This document shows positions 26,151 to 34,073 of a stretch of DNA of 64,000 nucleotides, piece by piece. Positions within the stretch are counted from its first letter, which is position 1. The number at the start of each line of letters is the position of its first letter. The stretch is from DATBVX01 sp963724625 (GTDB taxonomy: Bacteria > Pseudomonadota > Gammaproteobacteria > Steroidobacterales > Steroidobacteraceae), in the NCBI GenBank assembly GCA_963724625.1, contig CAVRVO010000005.1:62001-126000 (forward strand), written 5' to 3'. A program made the position numbers and the translations under genes. The notes beneath the pieces were generated by a model that worked only from the letters and a program-made list of their open reading frames with translations, was not told the DNA's origin and searched no databases.

Positions 26151-27023
26151 GTGAACATGCACCATGCATACGAAAAACTCGCTGCCCGACACCCCGATCT
26201 CAAGGAGCGCGTTCGGGACCATTGGGATCAAGAGCCGTGTGAGTCGCGTGCCGGCAAGACCCTTTCCGATCGGCGTAGGTTCTTCGAGGAAATCGATGCC
26301 TATCGCGATTCAACGTCGCCGTTCATAAGGGGGTTTGCGCGTTTCGAGTCCGCTCGCGGGAGACGGGTCCTCGAGATTGGATTGGGATCCGGTACGGATT
26401 TCATGCGTTGGGCCCGAGCTGGCGCAAACCTTACGGGCGTCGATTTAACGCAGGCTTCGGTTGCGCTTTGCCGAGAGCGTCTAGAGCTCGAGGGCCTCAG
26501 CGCCGAAGTTGCCGTTGGAGACGCAGAGAACCTCGAGTTTCCGTCCGAGACCTTCGAAGTAGTCTACTCCTACGGGGTCATTCATCACTCGCCGAATACC
26601 GAGGCAATCGTCAAACAGATTTGGCGCGTCCTAAAGCCCGGCGGGACCGCACGTGTGATGATCTACAACGCCCATGGTCTCTCGATCGGATATGAATGGC
26701 TTCTGCACGCCGTGCTAAAGAAGTTTCAGCCTTGGAAATCACCGAGAGAAATCGTCTACTATCACAACGAGAGCCTGGGCACGAAACTTTACAGCCGACG
26801 GGAGGCCCGGGCACTGTTTGCGGATTTTTCGGAGTGCCACATCCGGACCGTAGTCGATTCCGGAGATACGCTGAACTTCCAGCTCTCGGCCCGATACGAG
26901 CGAGATCCGATCATACGTGCGGCGTTCAAGATCTTTGGCTTCCTGAAGTATCTTCGTCCCATCATTCCCGCACGCTTGGGCACGACGATGCTCATCGAGG
27001 CAACCAAGCCGACGACGCGCTGA
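26151..27023 (+). CDS. Class I SAM-dependent methyltransferase
   Basis: A 290-residue methyltransferase (methyltransferase 11/25 type). SAM motif I is VLEIGLGSGTDF, the acidic residue of motif II is in LTGVDLTQAS, motif III is AEVAVGDAENLEFPSETF with SYGVIHH after it, and KPGGTARVMIYN is motif post-III. The C-terminal 100 residues are basic, with membrane-surface character (FGFLKYLRPIIPARLG), as in lipid or quinone methyltransferases, but the substrate is unknown. The GTG at 26151 and the ATG at 26157 are both possible starts. It lies alone between two inverted repeats (26101 and 27103), so it is probably monocistronic. Confidence 0.85.
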   Translation: MNMHHAYEKLAARHPDLKERVRDHWDQEPCESRAGKTLSDRRRFFEEIDAYRDSTSPFIRGFARFESARGRRVLEIGLGSGTDFMRWARAGANLTGVDLTQASVALCRERLELEGLSAEVAVGDAENLEFPSETFEVVYSYGVIHHSPNTEAIVKQIWRVLKPGGTARVMIYNAHGLSIGYEWLLHAVLKKFQPWKSPREIVYYHNESLGTKLYSRREARALFADFSECHIRTVVDSGDTLNFQLSARYERDPIIRAAFKIFGFLKYLRPIIPARLGTTMLIEATKPTTR

Positions 27024-27102
27024 TCTGCTGCGCAGAAGGCAGGACTTGCCCGATGCCGCTGTCACGCTCGTCGATCAACGCCGTACAACCGGTCGCGGGC
27101 AC

Positions 27103-27137
27103 CCGGCCGACAGGTCAGTTGTCATAATGTCGGCCGG
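27103..27137. terminator. 10-bp perfect inverted repeat downstream of the methyltransferase gene
   Basis: CCGGCCGACA, a 15-base AT-rich spacer, TGTCGGCCGG. It lies 80 bases after the methyltransferase stop and about 130 bases before the next start, so it could be a terminator for the first gene or an operator for the second. No T-run is present. Confidence 0.4.
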
Positions 27138-27269
27138 TTCGGAAAGGGCAGAGTTGGATCTGTCTTTCGCCTTCCCGGAGGTCGATCAGACCCCGGACGT
27201 GATTCCTTGTGCCGGGGGCATCCGCTGAGCATCATCGCCCGCGTCTTCCAACGTGGTTGCGAGGTGCCC

Positions 27270-28070
27270 GTGCAATCGATCATCAGGCAACTCATCTCGG
27301 TGTACGTTCTGGCGCTGCTGTCTCTCGGCATCTCAACTACCGCGCTTGCCGAGTCGAGCGCGAAGGTCGTCGCGACCCAGCCGTCTACCAACGCGACACT
27401 CGGTCACGGCCAGTCATTTTATGTGCGCATCGAATACTCGACGGACGAGCCCGTCAGTCTGTGGGCGCGTCCCTTTCTCGACGGCAAGGAGGTCAAGCGG
27501 GCGATGTCCAACGCTTCGTCGGCGTACCTTGGCTCGGGCGAGGCGCTCGGTTGGTTCGAACTGATCGATGCCGGTGCCGTCGATGAGATTCGTATCAAGG
27601 CGGGTGGCGGAAAACCCTATCGCGAGTGGGTGCTGGCGAGCCAGCCGGTGCAACTGCGCTGGACCTCGACAAGCGCGGTTGCCGAGCCGCGAGCCGCGTG
27701 GGTCGACGAACTGATCGCTGCGGAAACTGCACGCATGCACGAAGACGCGCAACGACGTGCCAGCGAACCCGTGTCCGTGGGTGGCGCTGCACTCGTGAGC
27801 GGATTCATGTTGTTCATGCTCGCGTTGCTCGTCGCTGGCATTGGCATTCCATTGTGGAGTGTCTGGAAGTGGCGCGGTGGCTGGAGGATCGCGGCGGCTG
27901 TTCCTGTGGCAGTCATCGCATTCGTGGTACTGCGGATCGTCGTCGATACGGCGCGCGATCCGACCTCGCACAATCTTTGGCCGTTCGAGATCATCATCTT
28001 CGGAGCCGTGGCGGTCGGCATCATTGGTGCGCTCAAGATCGCGCGGCGGATGATGGGTGTGCAGGCATAG
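27270..28070 (+). CDS. Exported/membrane protein of unknown function
   Basis: A 266-residue protein with signal peptide (VQSIIRQLISVYVLALLSLGI...ALAES) and a beta-rich extracytoplasmic domain (about 25-140: SFYVRIEYSTDEPVSLWARP, GWFELIDAGAVDEIRIKAGG). A charged helical linker and three C-terminal hydrophobic spans follow (SGFMLFMLALLVAGIGIPLW, AAAVPVAVIAFVVLRIVV, IIIFGAVAVGIIGALKI). No family is recognised. GTG 27270 is chosen because GAGG lies six bases before it and the signal peptide begins there. The small membrane protein at 28076 follows after five bases. Confidence 0.72.
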   Translation: MQSIIRQLISVYVLALLSLGISTTALAESSAKVVATQPSTNATLGHGQSFYVRIEYSTDEPVSLWARPFLDGKEVKRAMSNASSAYLGSGEALGWFELIDAGAVDEIRIKAGGGKPYREWVLASQPVQLRWTSTSAVAEPRAAWVDELIAAETARMHEDAQRRASEPVSVGGAALVSGFMLFMLALLVAGIGIPLWSVWKWRGGWRIAAAVPVAVIAFVVLRIVVDTARDPTSHNLWPFEIIIFGAVAVGIIGALKIARRMMGVQA

Positions 28071-28075
28071 CAGCC

Positions 28076-28327
28076 ATGCCGCGCGCGCTCGGCTCGATCA
28101 TCCTCATCCTGCTGGGTGCCGGCATCCTGGCTGTAGCGTGGCGCGGCTATCTGGCGGGCGTGGTCCCGGCGGGCGCCGCGGGACTTCGCGCGTATCGACC
28201 GAATCGCAAGGATAATCCGCTCGCGTTCCGATTCTTTCTCACCCTCTATTTCTGCGGCGGGATGGCGCTCGCGGTGTGGGGAATCCTCGCCCTGTTCGGC
28301 GCGGCGCCCGCGTTAAAGCTGGCTTAG
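28076..28327 (+). CDS. Small two-helix membrane protein
   Basis: An 83-residue protein with spans at about 5-24 and 55-76 and a basic loop between (RAYRPNRKDNPLAFRF). It probably forms an operon with the preceding membrane protein, starting five bases after its stop, although no clear ribosome site is seen. Its stop overlaps by four bases the stop of the convergent FecR-domain gene. Function unknown. Confidence 0.65.
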   Translation: MPRALGSIILILLGAGILAVAWRGYLAGVVPAGAAGLRAYRPNRKDNPLAFRFFLTLYFCGGMALAVWGILALFGAAPALKLA

Positions 28328-30138
28328 GGGCGATTGAAGTTTGCTTGCGGCCGGCTGAGCTGCCCGCGCGGCGCCACAGATTCCGCGCGGTTCACAAACC
28401 CAGCACTCCGGCCCTGATCGCCGCCGCTGCTGGTGCTGTCGCTGCGATTGGATCCGGACGACTCGTTCCGCGATGGCATCGATACGGCCCGATCACGGTC
28501 ACTCGGGGAGCTCGCACGGTTGGCCGAGGAGTTTGGTGTAACGCGGATTGCTGGCGGTGGTACCAGCGTCTTCACGGCTCTGTCCGCCTGCCCGCCACGA
28601 GGCGCAACGGCGGGAAGCTGCGCCGTGGGGCGCGAGAACGAAGCACTCTGCCCATCGATGCGCGTCCAGGTGCCCCCGCTTTGAATTTGCCGCCGGTCCG
28701 TTGGCGCACGTGGCACCGTCATTCGACTGTCGCCAGTGCGCGGGTCGGTGTTTGCGGGGGCTAATGCAGTGGGCGGTGCGGTATTGGTCGCCTGACCCGG
28801 CTGAGAGCGGGGATCGCGCCACGTGCCTTGGTCGTGATCAGGCCGCGGTTGTGGCCGTGAACGGTCCGGTCCGCGCTGCAGCCGCGCATTGTCCTTGAAA
28901 TCGCCGGTCCACACCGGCGTCGGGCCCGGACGCGGAGCAGTGAATGCCGTGCGTGGCACCGTCGTTACTGCGCCGGGGACGTCGCGATTCGCATAGCGAA
29001 TGTCGCGCACGCGATCCCTTGCGACGTTCGTGAGGTACGCATTGTTGGTGATCGCGGTGTTCGCGATGTTTACGTTCCTGAGATAACGCGGGCTCACGTT
29101 CTTGGACGGCACGTAGACATCACGCGGCCCTAGCGGGATCCAGCTCACTGGTCGAGTGTTCGGATTACCAAGGCCTGGACCTCTTTGCCAGGCAACCAGA
29201 CCCGGCGCCCAAACCGGCCGATGAAAGCGTGGGCCCGGCACCCAGCACCAACGCTCGCGCAGGAACGCCCAGCGCCCATAGTGGAACGGTGCGAACCCCC
29301 ACTGAGCACGATCGACCCAGGTCCAACCCCAGGGCGAAATCCAGGTCCAGCGTCCATAGCGATAAGGGGCCCAGCCAGCGATGACGACCGTCGGCGCCCA
29401 GACGGCTCCGTAGCCGGGCTCGGAGTACCAGTTGCCGTAGGTGTCGAGATCCTCGTACCCAACGACGTCCCGCGAAACGTACCGGGTCGACTCGGCCTCG
29501 GCGATACCACGCTCGCGTTCGATGCACCATTCATCGAAGGCGTCCTGCATCGTCAGATTCTGGACATCGGCGTACTGGTCACCCGCGGCAAGACGCACGC
29601 GTTGTCCATCGCGTACCCGAATCGGCCCATTGCCGTTGTCGAGCTCCGCATCACCGGATCGCACGATCAAGGCTGTCGCGCCCTGCGCGTCGGTTTCGAC
29701 CCGATAGTCGCCGGGGCGCAGAAACCTCACAGTGGCGTTTGGCGTATCGATCTCGAAGGTCTCGTTCGCGCGCAGCTCGCGCACGTGGATGCCGATCGTC
29801 CCCGAGTTGAGCGCGATCTGCGCGATGTCCTGGTCCAGGTTGGCAATCGTGAGGTCGCTGTACTCGTCGACGCGCAGTGCGGCGGTGCCCACACTGAACT
29901 CCGCCCTGGATCCAGAGTCTGTCGTCAGTCGATCGCTGATGGTGAGCGGAAGATTGAGGGCGGCCTGCTCCGGTGCACCGGCGTCGGCGGCCTGCACGGA
30001 GACCTGGCCTTGGATGTAACTTATTCGCGCGACGCGACTCGGCGGGTCCACTTCCGGAGCGTAATCCGCTTCCTGGGCCAGGCCGGTACCGGAGATGACC
30101 AAAGCGAGAGAAAGTGCCGTTGCACGCAGACTCGTCAT
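28324..30138 (-). CDS. Exported FecR-domain / DUF6600 protein with Trp/Tyr-rich core
   Basis: A 604-residue envelope protein. A signal peptide is followed by a FecR-like beta domain (ARISYIQGQVSVQAADAG, RLTTDSGSRAEFSVGTAALR, ANLDQDIAQIALNSGTIGI). The DUF6600 segment is very rich in Trp, Tyr and Gly (YGNWYSEPGYGAVWAP, RYGRWTWISPWGWTWVD, HYGRWAFLRERWCWVPG). The last 230 residues are Pro/Arg/Ser-rich and disordered. No membrane span or sigma-binding domain is present, so this is not a FecR anti-sigma regulator. Related proteins are conserved envelope proteins without assigned function. ATG 30136-30138 is the better start; a TTG seven codons upstream is possible. Confidence 0.85.
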   Translation of the reverse strand: MTSLRATALSLALVISGTGLAQEADYAPEVDPPSRVARISYIQGQVSVQAADAGAPEQAALNLPLTISDRLTTDSGSRAEFSVGTAALRVDEYSDLTIANLDQDIAQIALNSGTIGIHVRELRANETFEIDTPNATVRFLRPGDYRVETDAQGATALIVRSGDAELDNGNGPIRVRDGQRVRLAAGDQYADVQNLTMQDAFDEWCIERERGIAEAESTRYVSRDVVGYEDLDTYGNWYSEPGYGAVWAPTVVIAGWAPYRYGRWTWISPWGWTWVDRAQWGFAPFHYGRWAFLRERWCWVPGPRFHRPVWAPGLVAWQRGPGLGNPNTRPVSWIPLGPRDVYVPSKNVSPRYLRNVNIANTAITNNAYLTNVARDRVRDIRYANRDVPGAVTTVPRTAFTAPRPGPTPVWTGDFKDNARLQRGPDRSRPQPRPDHDQGTWRDPRSQPGQATNTAPPTALAPANTDPRTGDSRMTVPRAPTDRRQIQSGGTWTRIDGQSASFSRPTAQLPAVAPRGGQADRAVKTLVPPPAIRVTPNSSANRASSPSDRDRAVSMPSRNESSGSNRSDSTSSGGDQGRSAGFVNRAESVAPRGQLSRPQANFNRP

Positions 30139-30230
30139 GCGCTGAAGTCTACTCGCCAAGCCTTAATTCAGCCTGAACGCAAGAACAGCTGCGTGCTAGG
30201 CTCGCGTCCCCGCCAGAAACTGGAGGCAAC

Positions 30231-30692
30231 ATGAGCGCGCATTCAGCGACCGTCGTCTGGGAACGCCCTTCGGGCGTTACCTTCAAGGACAACAAATACT
30301 CGCGGGCTCATGAGTGGCGCTTCGACGGTGGCACCGTCGTTCAGGCATCGAGCTCGCCCAGTGTCGTGCCATTGCCGATGTCGAGACAGGATGCGGTCGA
30401 TCCGGAAGAGGCATTCGTTGCCTCACTTTCCTCGTGCCACATGCTGTTTTTCCTCTTCTATGCCGCCAAGGCGGGCTTCGTCGTGGACCACTATGAAGAT
30501 GACGCAGTGGGCGAGACCGGCAAGAATTCAACGGGCGCCGTTGCGATGTTGCGAGTCCGCTTGCGACCACGTGTAACCTGGGCTGACAACGCGCCAGCGG
30601 CAGAGCAACTGGCCGACTTCCACCATCGCGCACACGAATCCTGTTACATCGCGAACTCCGTGACGGCAGATATCGCGATCGAGCCACGCTGA
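30231..30692 (+). CDS. OsmC-family peroxidase-like protein
   Basis: OsmC/Ohr fold, 153 residues. The two redox cysteines are in SLSSCHMLFF and HESCYIANSV, and the active-site Glu/Arg lie nearby (DPEEAFVASL). Such proteins reduce organic hydroperoxides, usually with lipoylated or thiol partners; the subgroup is the general OsmC-like one rather than Ohr. The start is ATG 30231 with CTGGAGGC upstream. A glutathione transferase gene begins 18 bases after the stop, suggesting a small detoxification operon. Confidence 0.9.
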   Translation: MSAHSATVVWERPSGVTFKDNKYSRAHEWRFDGGTVVQASSSPSVVPLPMSRQDAVDPEEAFVASLSSCHMLFFLFYAAKAGFVVDHYEDDAVGETGKNSTGAVAMLRVRLRPRVTWADNAPAAEQLADFHHRAHESCYIANSVTADIAIEPR

Positions 30693-30710
30693 CTGTCCCG
30701 GAGCGCACCC

Positions 30711-31349
30711 ATGATGCTGATCGGAATGTTCGATTCGCCGTTCGTGCGCCCCGTGGCGATCAGCATGAAACTGCTCGATATCCCTTTCGAGCACGCCAAC
30801 TGGTCAGTGGGCAAGGACTTCGACCGGATTCGCCGCTATAACCCACTGGGTCGTGTGCCGACGTTGGTGCTCGATGACGGCGAAGCGCTGATGGAAACTA
30901 CCGCGATCCTCGACTATCTCGATGATCGGGTCGGCGCAGAGCGTGCGCTGCTGCCGCGTTCCGGCCGCAACCGGCGCTCGGCGTTGCGCCTGATCGCGAT
31001 CGCGAGCGGCGCGGGCGACAAAGCCCGCGAACAGCTCTATGAGCTGGCCTTCCGCCCGGCGGACAAGCGTCATCAGCCCTGGGTTGAGCGCTGCCGCACA
31101 CAGATGCACGCGGCATGGGCGGAGCTGGAGCGACACGCAGCCGGAAATGGTGGCGGTCCGTGGCTCGTAGGTGAGCGAATTACGCAGGCCGATATCGTCG
31201 TGAGTTGCGGCTTCACGTTCGCAAGCCAGGCGCTGGCCGCGACTTTCGCTCCCGGCTCATACCCGGCGCTGCGCTCGCTGGTGTCGCGTTGCGAAGACCT
31301 GCCGGAGTTCAAGTCGACACGACTCGATTTCGTTCCGCCCAGCGCTTAG
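30711..31349 (+). CDS. Glutathione S-transferase family protein
   Basis: A 212-residue GST. The N-terminal thioredoxin-fold domain has FDSPFVRPVAISMKLLDIPF with a Ser active-site candidate and the cis-Pro motif GRVPTLVLDDGEALMETTAI; ETTAI is the glutathione gamma-Glu site. The C-terminal helical domain includes WLVGERITQADIVV. It probably conjugates or reduces electrophiles with glutathione. It follows the OsmC-like gene closely and is probably cotranscribed with it. Confidence 0.92.
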   Translation: MMLIGMFDSPFVRPVAISMKLLDIPFEHANWSVGKDFDRIRRYNPLGRVPTLVLDDGEALMETTAILDYLDDRVGAERALLPRSGRNRRSALRLIAIASGAGDKAREQLYELAFRPADKRHQPWVERCRTQMHAAWAELERHAAGNGGGPWLVGERITQADIVVSCGFTFASQALAATFAPGSYPALRSLVSRCEDLPEFKSTRLDFVPPSA

Positions 31350-31358
31350 TTGGCGAAT

Positions 31359-31814
31359 CTACTTCTTCCGGCTCTTCCGGGCGCTGCGCGAGCGCGCCTT
31401 CTTTGCTTTGGGTTGACGTGCGCGGCGGGCCGCTGGTTTGCGTGCTCGCCTGGATGCCGTCTTCGCTCCCATTGCCCGCGGCCGCGCGTGCCGAGGCTGA
31501 TAGATTCCGAGCTGACCGCCTCCGGGCAGCATGACGTGAGTGCGCACACCCCAGCCCAGGTCCTCGACAGCGGCGCAGGAGATTCCGTGCAGCTGCATCT
31601 CATCCACCAGGCCGCGCACGTCATCACACATCAGGTAAAACTCGTGCACATCGTTGTTGCTCGACGGGTGCACCGCCACTTCTGCGGGCGGCAAGCCAAA
31701 AATGAGCCAGCCGTCTCCGACGTCTACGTGACTGAGCCCGAGTACGTCGCGCAGGAAGACGCGGTCCGCTTCGGCGTTGGTGCTGTAGATGATCGAATGT
31801 GCGCCGATGATCAT
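31359..31814 (-). CDS. VOC/glyoxalase-fold protein with Lys/Arg-rich C-terminal tail
   Basis: A 151-residue protein. Residues 1-108 are one glyoxalase/bleomycin-resistance (VOC) unit (IIYSTNAEADRVFLRDVLGL, WLIFGLPPAEVAVHP, EFYLMCDDVRGLVDEMQ, VMLPGGGQLGIYQP), with His and Glu metal-ligand candidates. The last 40 residues are almost entirely Arg, Lys, Ala, Ser and Pro (ASRRARKPAARRARQPKAKK and on), like the tails of histone H1-like and AlgP-type DNA-binding proteins. Such a tail on a VOC domain is unusual. The start is ATG 31812-31814 with GGAGACC. It ends ten bases from the convergent GST gene. Confidence 0.86.
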   Translation of the reverse strand: MIIGAHSIIYSTNAEADRVFLRDVLGLSHVDVGDGWLIFGLPPAEVAVHPSSNNDVHEFYLMCDDVRGLVDEMQLHGISCAAVEDLGWGVRTHVMLPGGGQLGIYQPRHARPRAMGAKTASRRARKPAARRARQPKAKKARSRSARKSRKK

Positions 31815-31889
31815 GGTGGTCTCCTTGGGCGACTGTCCCCGGCGTCTTTTCGTTGCAGGCCGCACAGGGTACGCTAGCGCTGAGGTGAA

Positions 31890-32084
31890 ATGATGAAACT
31901 CCTGCTCTGGCTCTTGCTGCTGGTACTTTGCTGGCCGGTTGCGCTCCTGGCGCTCGTGTTGTGGCCGGTCGTATGGCTGCTCTCGCTACCGTTTCGGCTC
32001 GTCGGCATCGCCCTCGAAGGTGTTTTCGAGTTGCTGCGCGCGCTCATCCTGCTTCCCGCTCGGCTGCTTGGCGGTCGACCCTAA
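31890..32084 (+). CDS. Very small Leu-rich membrane protein
   Basis: A 64-residue protein made almost entirely of hydrophobic Leu/Trp/Val stretches (MMKLLLWLLLLVLCWPVALL, then ALVLWPVVWLLSLPF), with a second amphipathic helix. TGAGGTGA is a plausible ribosome site before ATG 31890 (or 31893). One or two membrane helices are likely; function unknown. Confidence 0.6.
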   Translation: MMKLLLWLLLLVLCWPVALLALVLWPVVWLLSLPFRLVGIALEGVFELLRALILLPARLLGGRP

Positions 32085-32117
32085 GCTCCGGCGACCGGTC
32101 TCCTTCCTGCCCGGTCT

Positions 32118-32615
32118 TCAGTTGCTGCAGCTACCGCCCATGGCGGCGACGCTCGTCAGCTGCTTCTCGGCTGCATCGAGATCGTTTCGCATCCGGCTCA
32201 ATGTCATCTGAGCCATGGAACTATCGGACGATTCGAGTTGACTGACGCTGCTGCGCAGTCGGCTCGTCTGTGAGCGAAACTTGCCCGCGACATCCCGTGC
32301 CTCGTCAACGCACTTCGAGGCAAATCGCGCGACGTCATTGCCGATATCCGCCAGCGTCCCAACATAGCGCTTGAGTTCCGAGTAGCTCGCACCGCGGGTC
32401 GAGAAGCCGCCTGCAGCGCCACCAGAGGGTCTCGAAGCCGTGGATGCACCGCCGAGATCGTTGTCGATGCGATCGAGTTCGTTGCGGATCAGGCCGATCT
32501 GGTCGTGTGCTGATTTGACCAGCTCGCTGATTCTTGAATCTGGAGCGTCAACCGCGAGGGCGGCCGACATGGCAACACAAGCCAGTACAGCCAATGGCCG
32601 AATCAGCGCGCGCAT
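32118..32615 (-). CDS. Exported helical protein of unknown function
   Basis: A 165-residue protein with a signal peptide (MRALIRPLAVLACVAMSAALA), then long charged helices (ISELVKSAHDQIGLIRNELD, FASKCVDEARDVAGKFRSQT, LSRMRNDLDAAEKQLTSV) broken by a Gly/Ser linker. It ends in a Cys (GGSCSN), and the other Cys is mid-protein, so a disulfide is possible. No family is recognised. The start overlaps the last 13 bases of the acetyltransferase gene upstream, indicating coupled expression. Confidence 0.68.
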   Translation of the reverse strand: MRALIRPLAVLACVAMSAALAVDAPDSRISELVKSAHDQIGLIRNELDRIDNDLGGASTASRPSGGAAGGFSTRGASYSELKRYVGTLADIGNDVARFASKCVDEARDVAGKFRSQTSRLRSSVSQLESSDSSMAQMTLSRMRNDLDAAEKQLTSVAAMGGSCSN

Positions 32616-33100
32616 GTTCTGGCCCCTTGCGAATAGACATGACCAGGCCGCACATCGCGGGCCATGCGGATCGCATCCTCGATGCGCTCGTAGTAGCCGC
32701 CAATGCGCTCCACCTCACGATACCCGAGCGCGGCATAGAAGGCGTGACCCGCCGCATTGGTGGCGCGCAGCTCCAGAGTGATGCCGAAAGTCCCTGCCGT
32801 GAGCGCGGATTCCTCGAGCCACGCCAGCAGTTGCCGAGCCACGCCACGACGCTGATGTCTTGGCGCAACGGCCAGCAAGTTGAGATGAGCTCTGTGCTCG
32901 CCGAACTGCATGATCGCAAATCCCGCCATTTCCCAGACGGCCGCCCGTGCGACGAGTACGACGCTTTCGCGGTGACGAATGTGGGCGATCACTCGCGCTT
33001 CGGGCCAGGACGGATTCAGCCCCACTTCAATCAGTTCGCGCGACATCGCTGCAATTCGTCGAGCGTCGGCGATGCGAGCGGGAGCCAGCTGGTAGTTCAT
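32603..33100 (-). CDS. GNAT-family N-acetyltransferase
   Basis: A 165-residue acetyl-CoA-dependent acyltransferase. The acetyl-CoA loop is seen as LNLLAVAPRHQRRGVARQLL (the R/Q-x-x-G-x-A signature), followed by LELRATNAAGHAFYAALGYR, typical of RimI-like members. It could modify a protein N-terminus or small amine. ATG 33098-33100 fits the N-terminal beta-strand; a longer start is possible. Its 3' end overlaps the exported-protein gene start. Confidence 0.88.
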   Translation of the reverse strand: MNYQLAPARIADARRIAAMSRELIEVGLNPSWPEARVIAHIRHRESVVLVARAAVWEMAGFAIMQFGEHRAHLNLLAVAPRHQRRGVARQLLAWLEESALTAGTFGITLELRATNAAGHAFYAALGYREVERIGGYYERIEDAIRMARDVRPGHVYSQGARTCAR

Positions 33101-33174
33101 AGACGGAAGGATAGCGCTTGCAAAGCGGGGCGCGCAGAATCTCGATTCAGGGCACACCCGGAAGATTCAGCTTC

Positions 33175-33336
33175 ATGCGAACCATCATCGGCTGGCTCTG
33201 CGCATTCCTGCTCGGCTCGCTCGGGTGGTGGCTTGGCGCGCATGTTGCATTGTGGATGGCGGTGGTTCTGAGCGCGGTCAGCGGCGGAATCGGGCTCTAC
33301 TATGGGTATCGGTGGTTCGACGCGAACCTGGGCTAA
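33175..33336 (+). CDS. Small glycine-rich membrane protein
   Basis: A 53-residue protein (MRTIIGWLCAFLLGSLGWWL, ending GIGLYYGYRWFDANLG) with two short spans carrying GxxxG-like spacing. It is common in this form as an unannotated membrane peptide. The start is ATG 33175, 74 bases after the divergent acetyltransferase start. It precedes the SDR gene by 30 bases and may be cotranscribed with it. Confidence 0.58.
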   Translation: MRTIIGWLCAFLLGSLGWWLGAHVALWMAVVLSAVSGGIGLYYGYRWFDANLG

Positions 33337-33366
33337 CCGGTTCCATCGATTCAGGAGGTAATTGCG

Positions 33367-34062
33367 GTGCGCTCGGTCCTCATCACCAGTGCGAGCCGGG
33401 GAATAGGGCTCGAGTTCGTCCGTCAGTACGCGACCGACGGCTGGCAGGTATTCGCGGCGTGCCGCGATCCCGCCGCGGCGGACAGTCTTCAGGCGATCGC
33501 GCGGGGAGCAGAAGGGCGGGTCGATGTTTTCCCGATGGATGTCAGCGACGTGCCGGGCATCGCACGTGCTGCCGCGCGTCTGCGCGACCGGTCGATCGAT
33601 GTGCTCATCAACAGTGCCGGCATCATGGGCAAATCAGGCCAGCGTATCGGCGACATGGACTACGACTCCTGGGCAGAGGTTCTCGACGTCAACACGATGG
33701 GGCCGATGCGAGTCACGGAGGCATTCATCGATAATCTGCGCCGTAGTGAACGCAAGCTGATCGTCACGATTACAAGCGGGATGGGCTCACTGGCGGATAA
33801 CACGTCTGGAGGCTGGATCGCCTATCGAACTTCCAAAGCCGCCGTCAACATGGTGATGCGGAGCCTTGCCGTCGATCTGAAAAGCAGCGGCGTCATCTGC
33901 GTCGTGCTCAACCCCGGGTGGGTCAAGACCGACATGGGTGGTCCGAACGCCAATATCACAGCGGAAAAGAGTGTGACGAACATGCGGCGCGTGATCGACA
34001 AGCTCGCACCCGCAGACAGTGGCAAGTTCTTCCACCACGATGGGAGCGAATATCCGTGGTGA
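33367..34062 (+). CDS. Short-chain dehydrogenase/reductase (SDR)
   Basis: Rossmann-fold NAD(P)-dependent oxidoreductase, 231 residues, of the C-factor/CsgA-like SDR branch. The cofactor loop is TSASRGIGLEFVRQYA, with NSAGIMG and ITSGMGS (Ser); the catalytic Tyr-x3-Lys is in YRTSKAAVNMV, and NPGWVKTDMGG completes the active site. The start is GTG 33367 with CAGGAGG upstream. The substrate is unknown. Confidence 0.9.
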   Translation: MRSVLITSASRGIGLEFVRQYATDGWQVFAACRDPAAADSLQAIARGAEGRVDVFPMDVSDVPGIARAAARLRDRSIDVLINSAGIMGKSGQRIGDMDYDSWAEVLDVNTMGPMRVTEAFIDNLRRSERKLIVTITSGMGSLADNTSGGWIAYRTSKAAVNMVMRSLAVDLKSSGVICVVLNPGWVKTDMGGPNANITAEKSVTNMRRVIDKLAPADSGKFFHHDGSEYPW

Positions 34063-34073
34063 TTGGCCGATAT

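Noticed and set aside
28324..30138. FecR-type anti-sigma regulator
   Set aside because: It has a FecR-like beta domain but also a signal peptide, no membrane span, no sigma-binding part and no sigma gene nearby.
29185..30234. A 349-codon plus-strand frame opposite the FecR/DUF6600 gene
   Set aside because: Shadow of a real gene with signal peptide and known domains.
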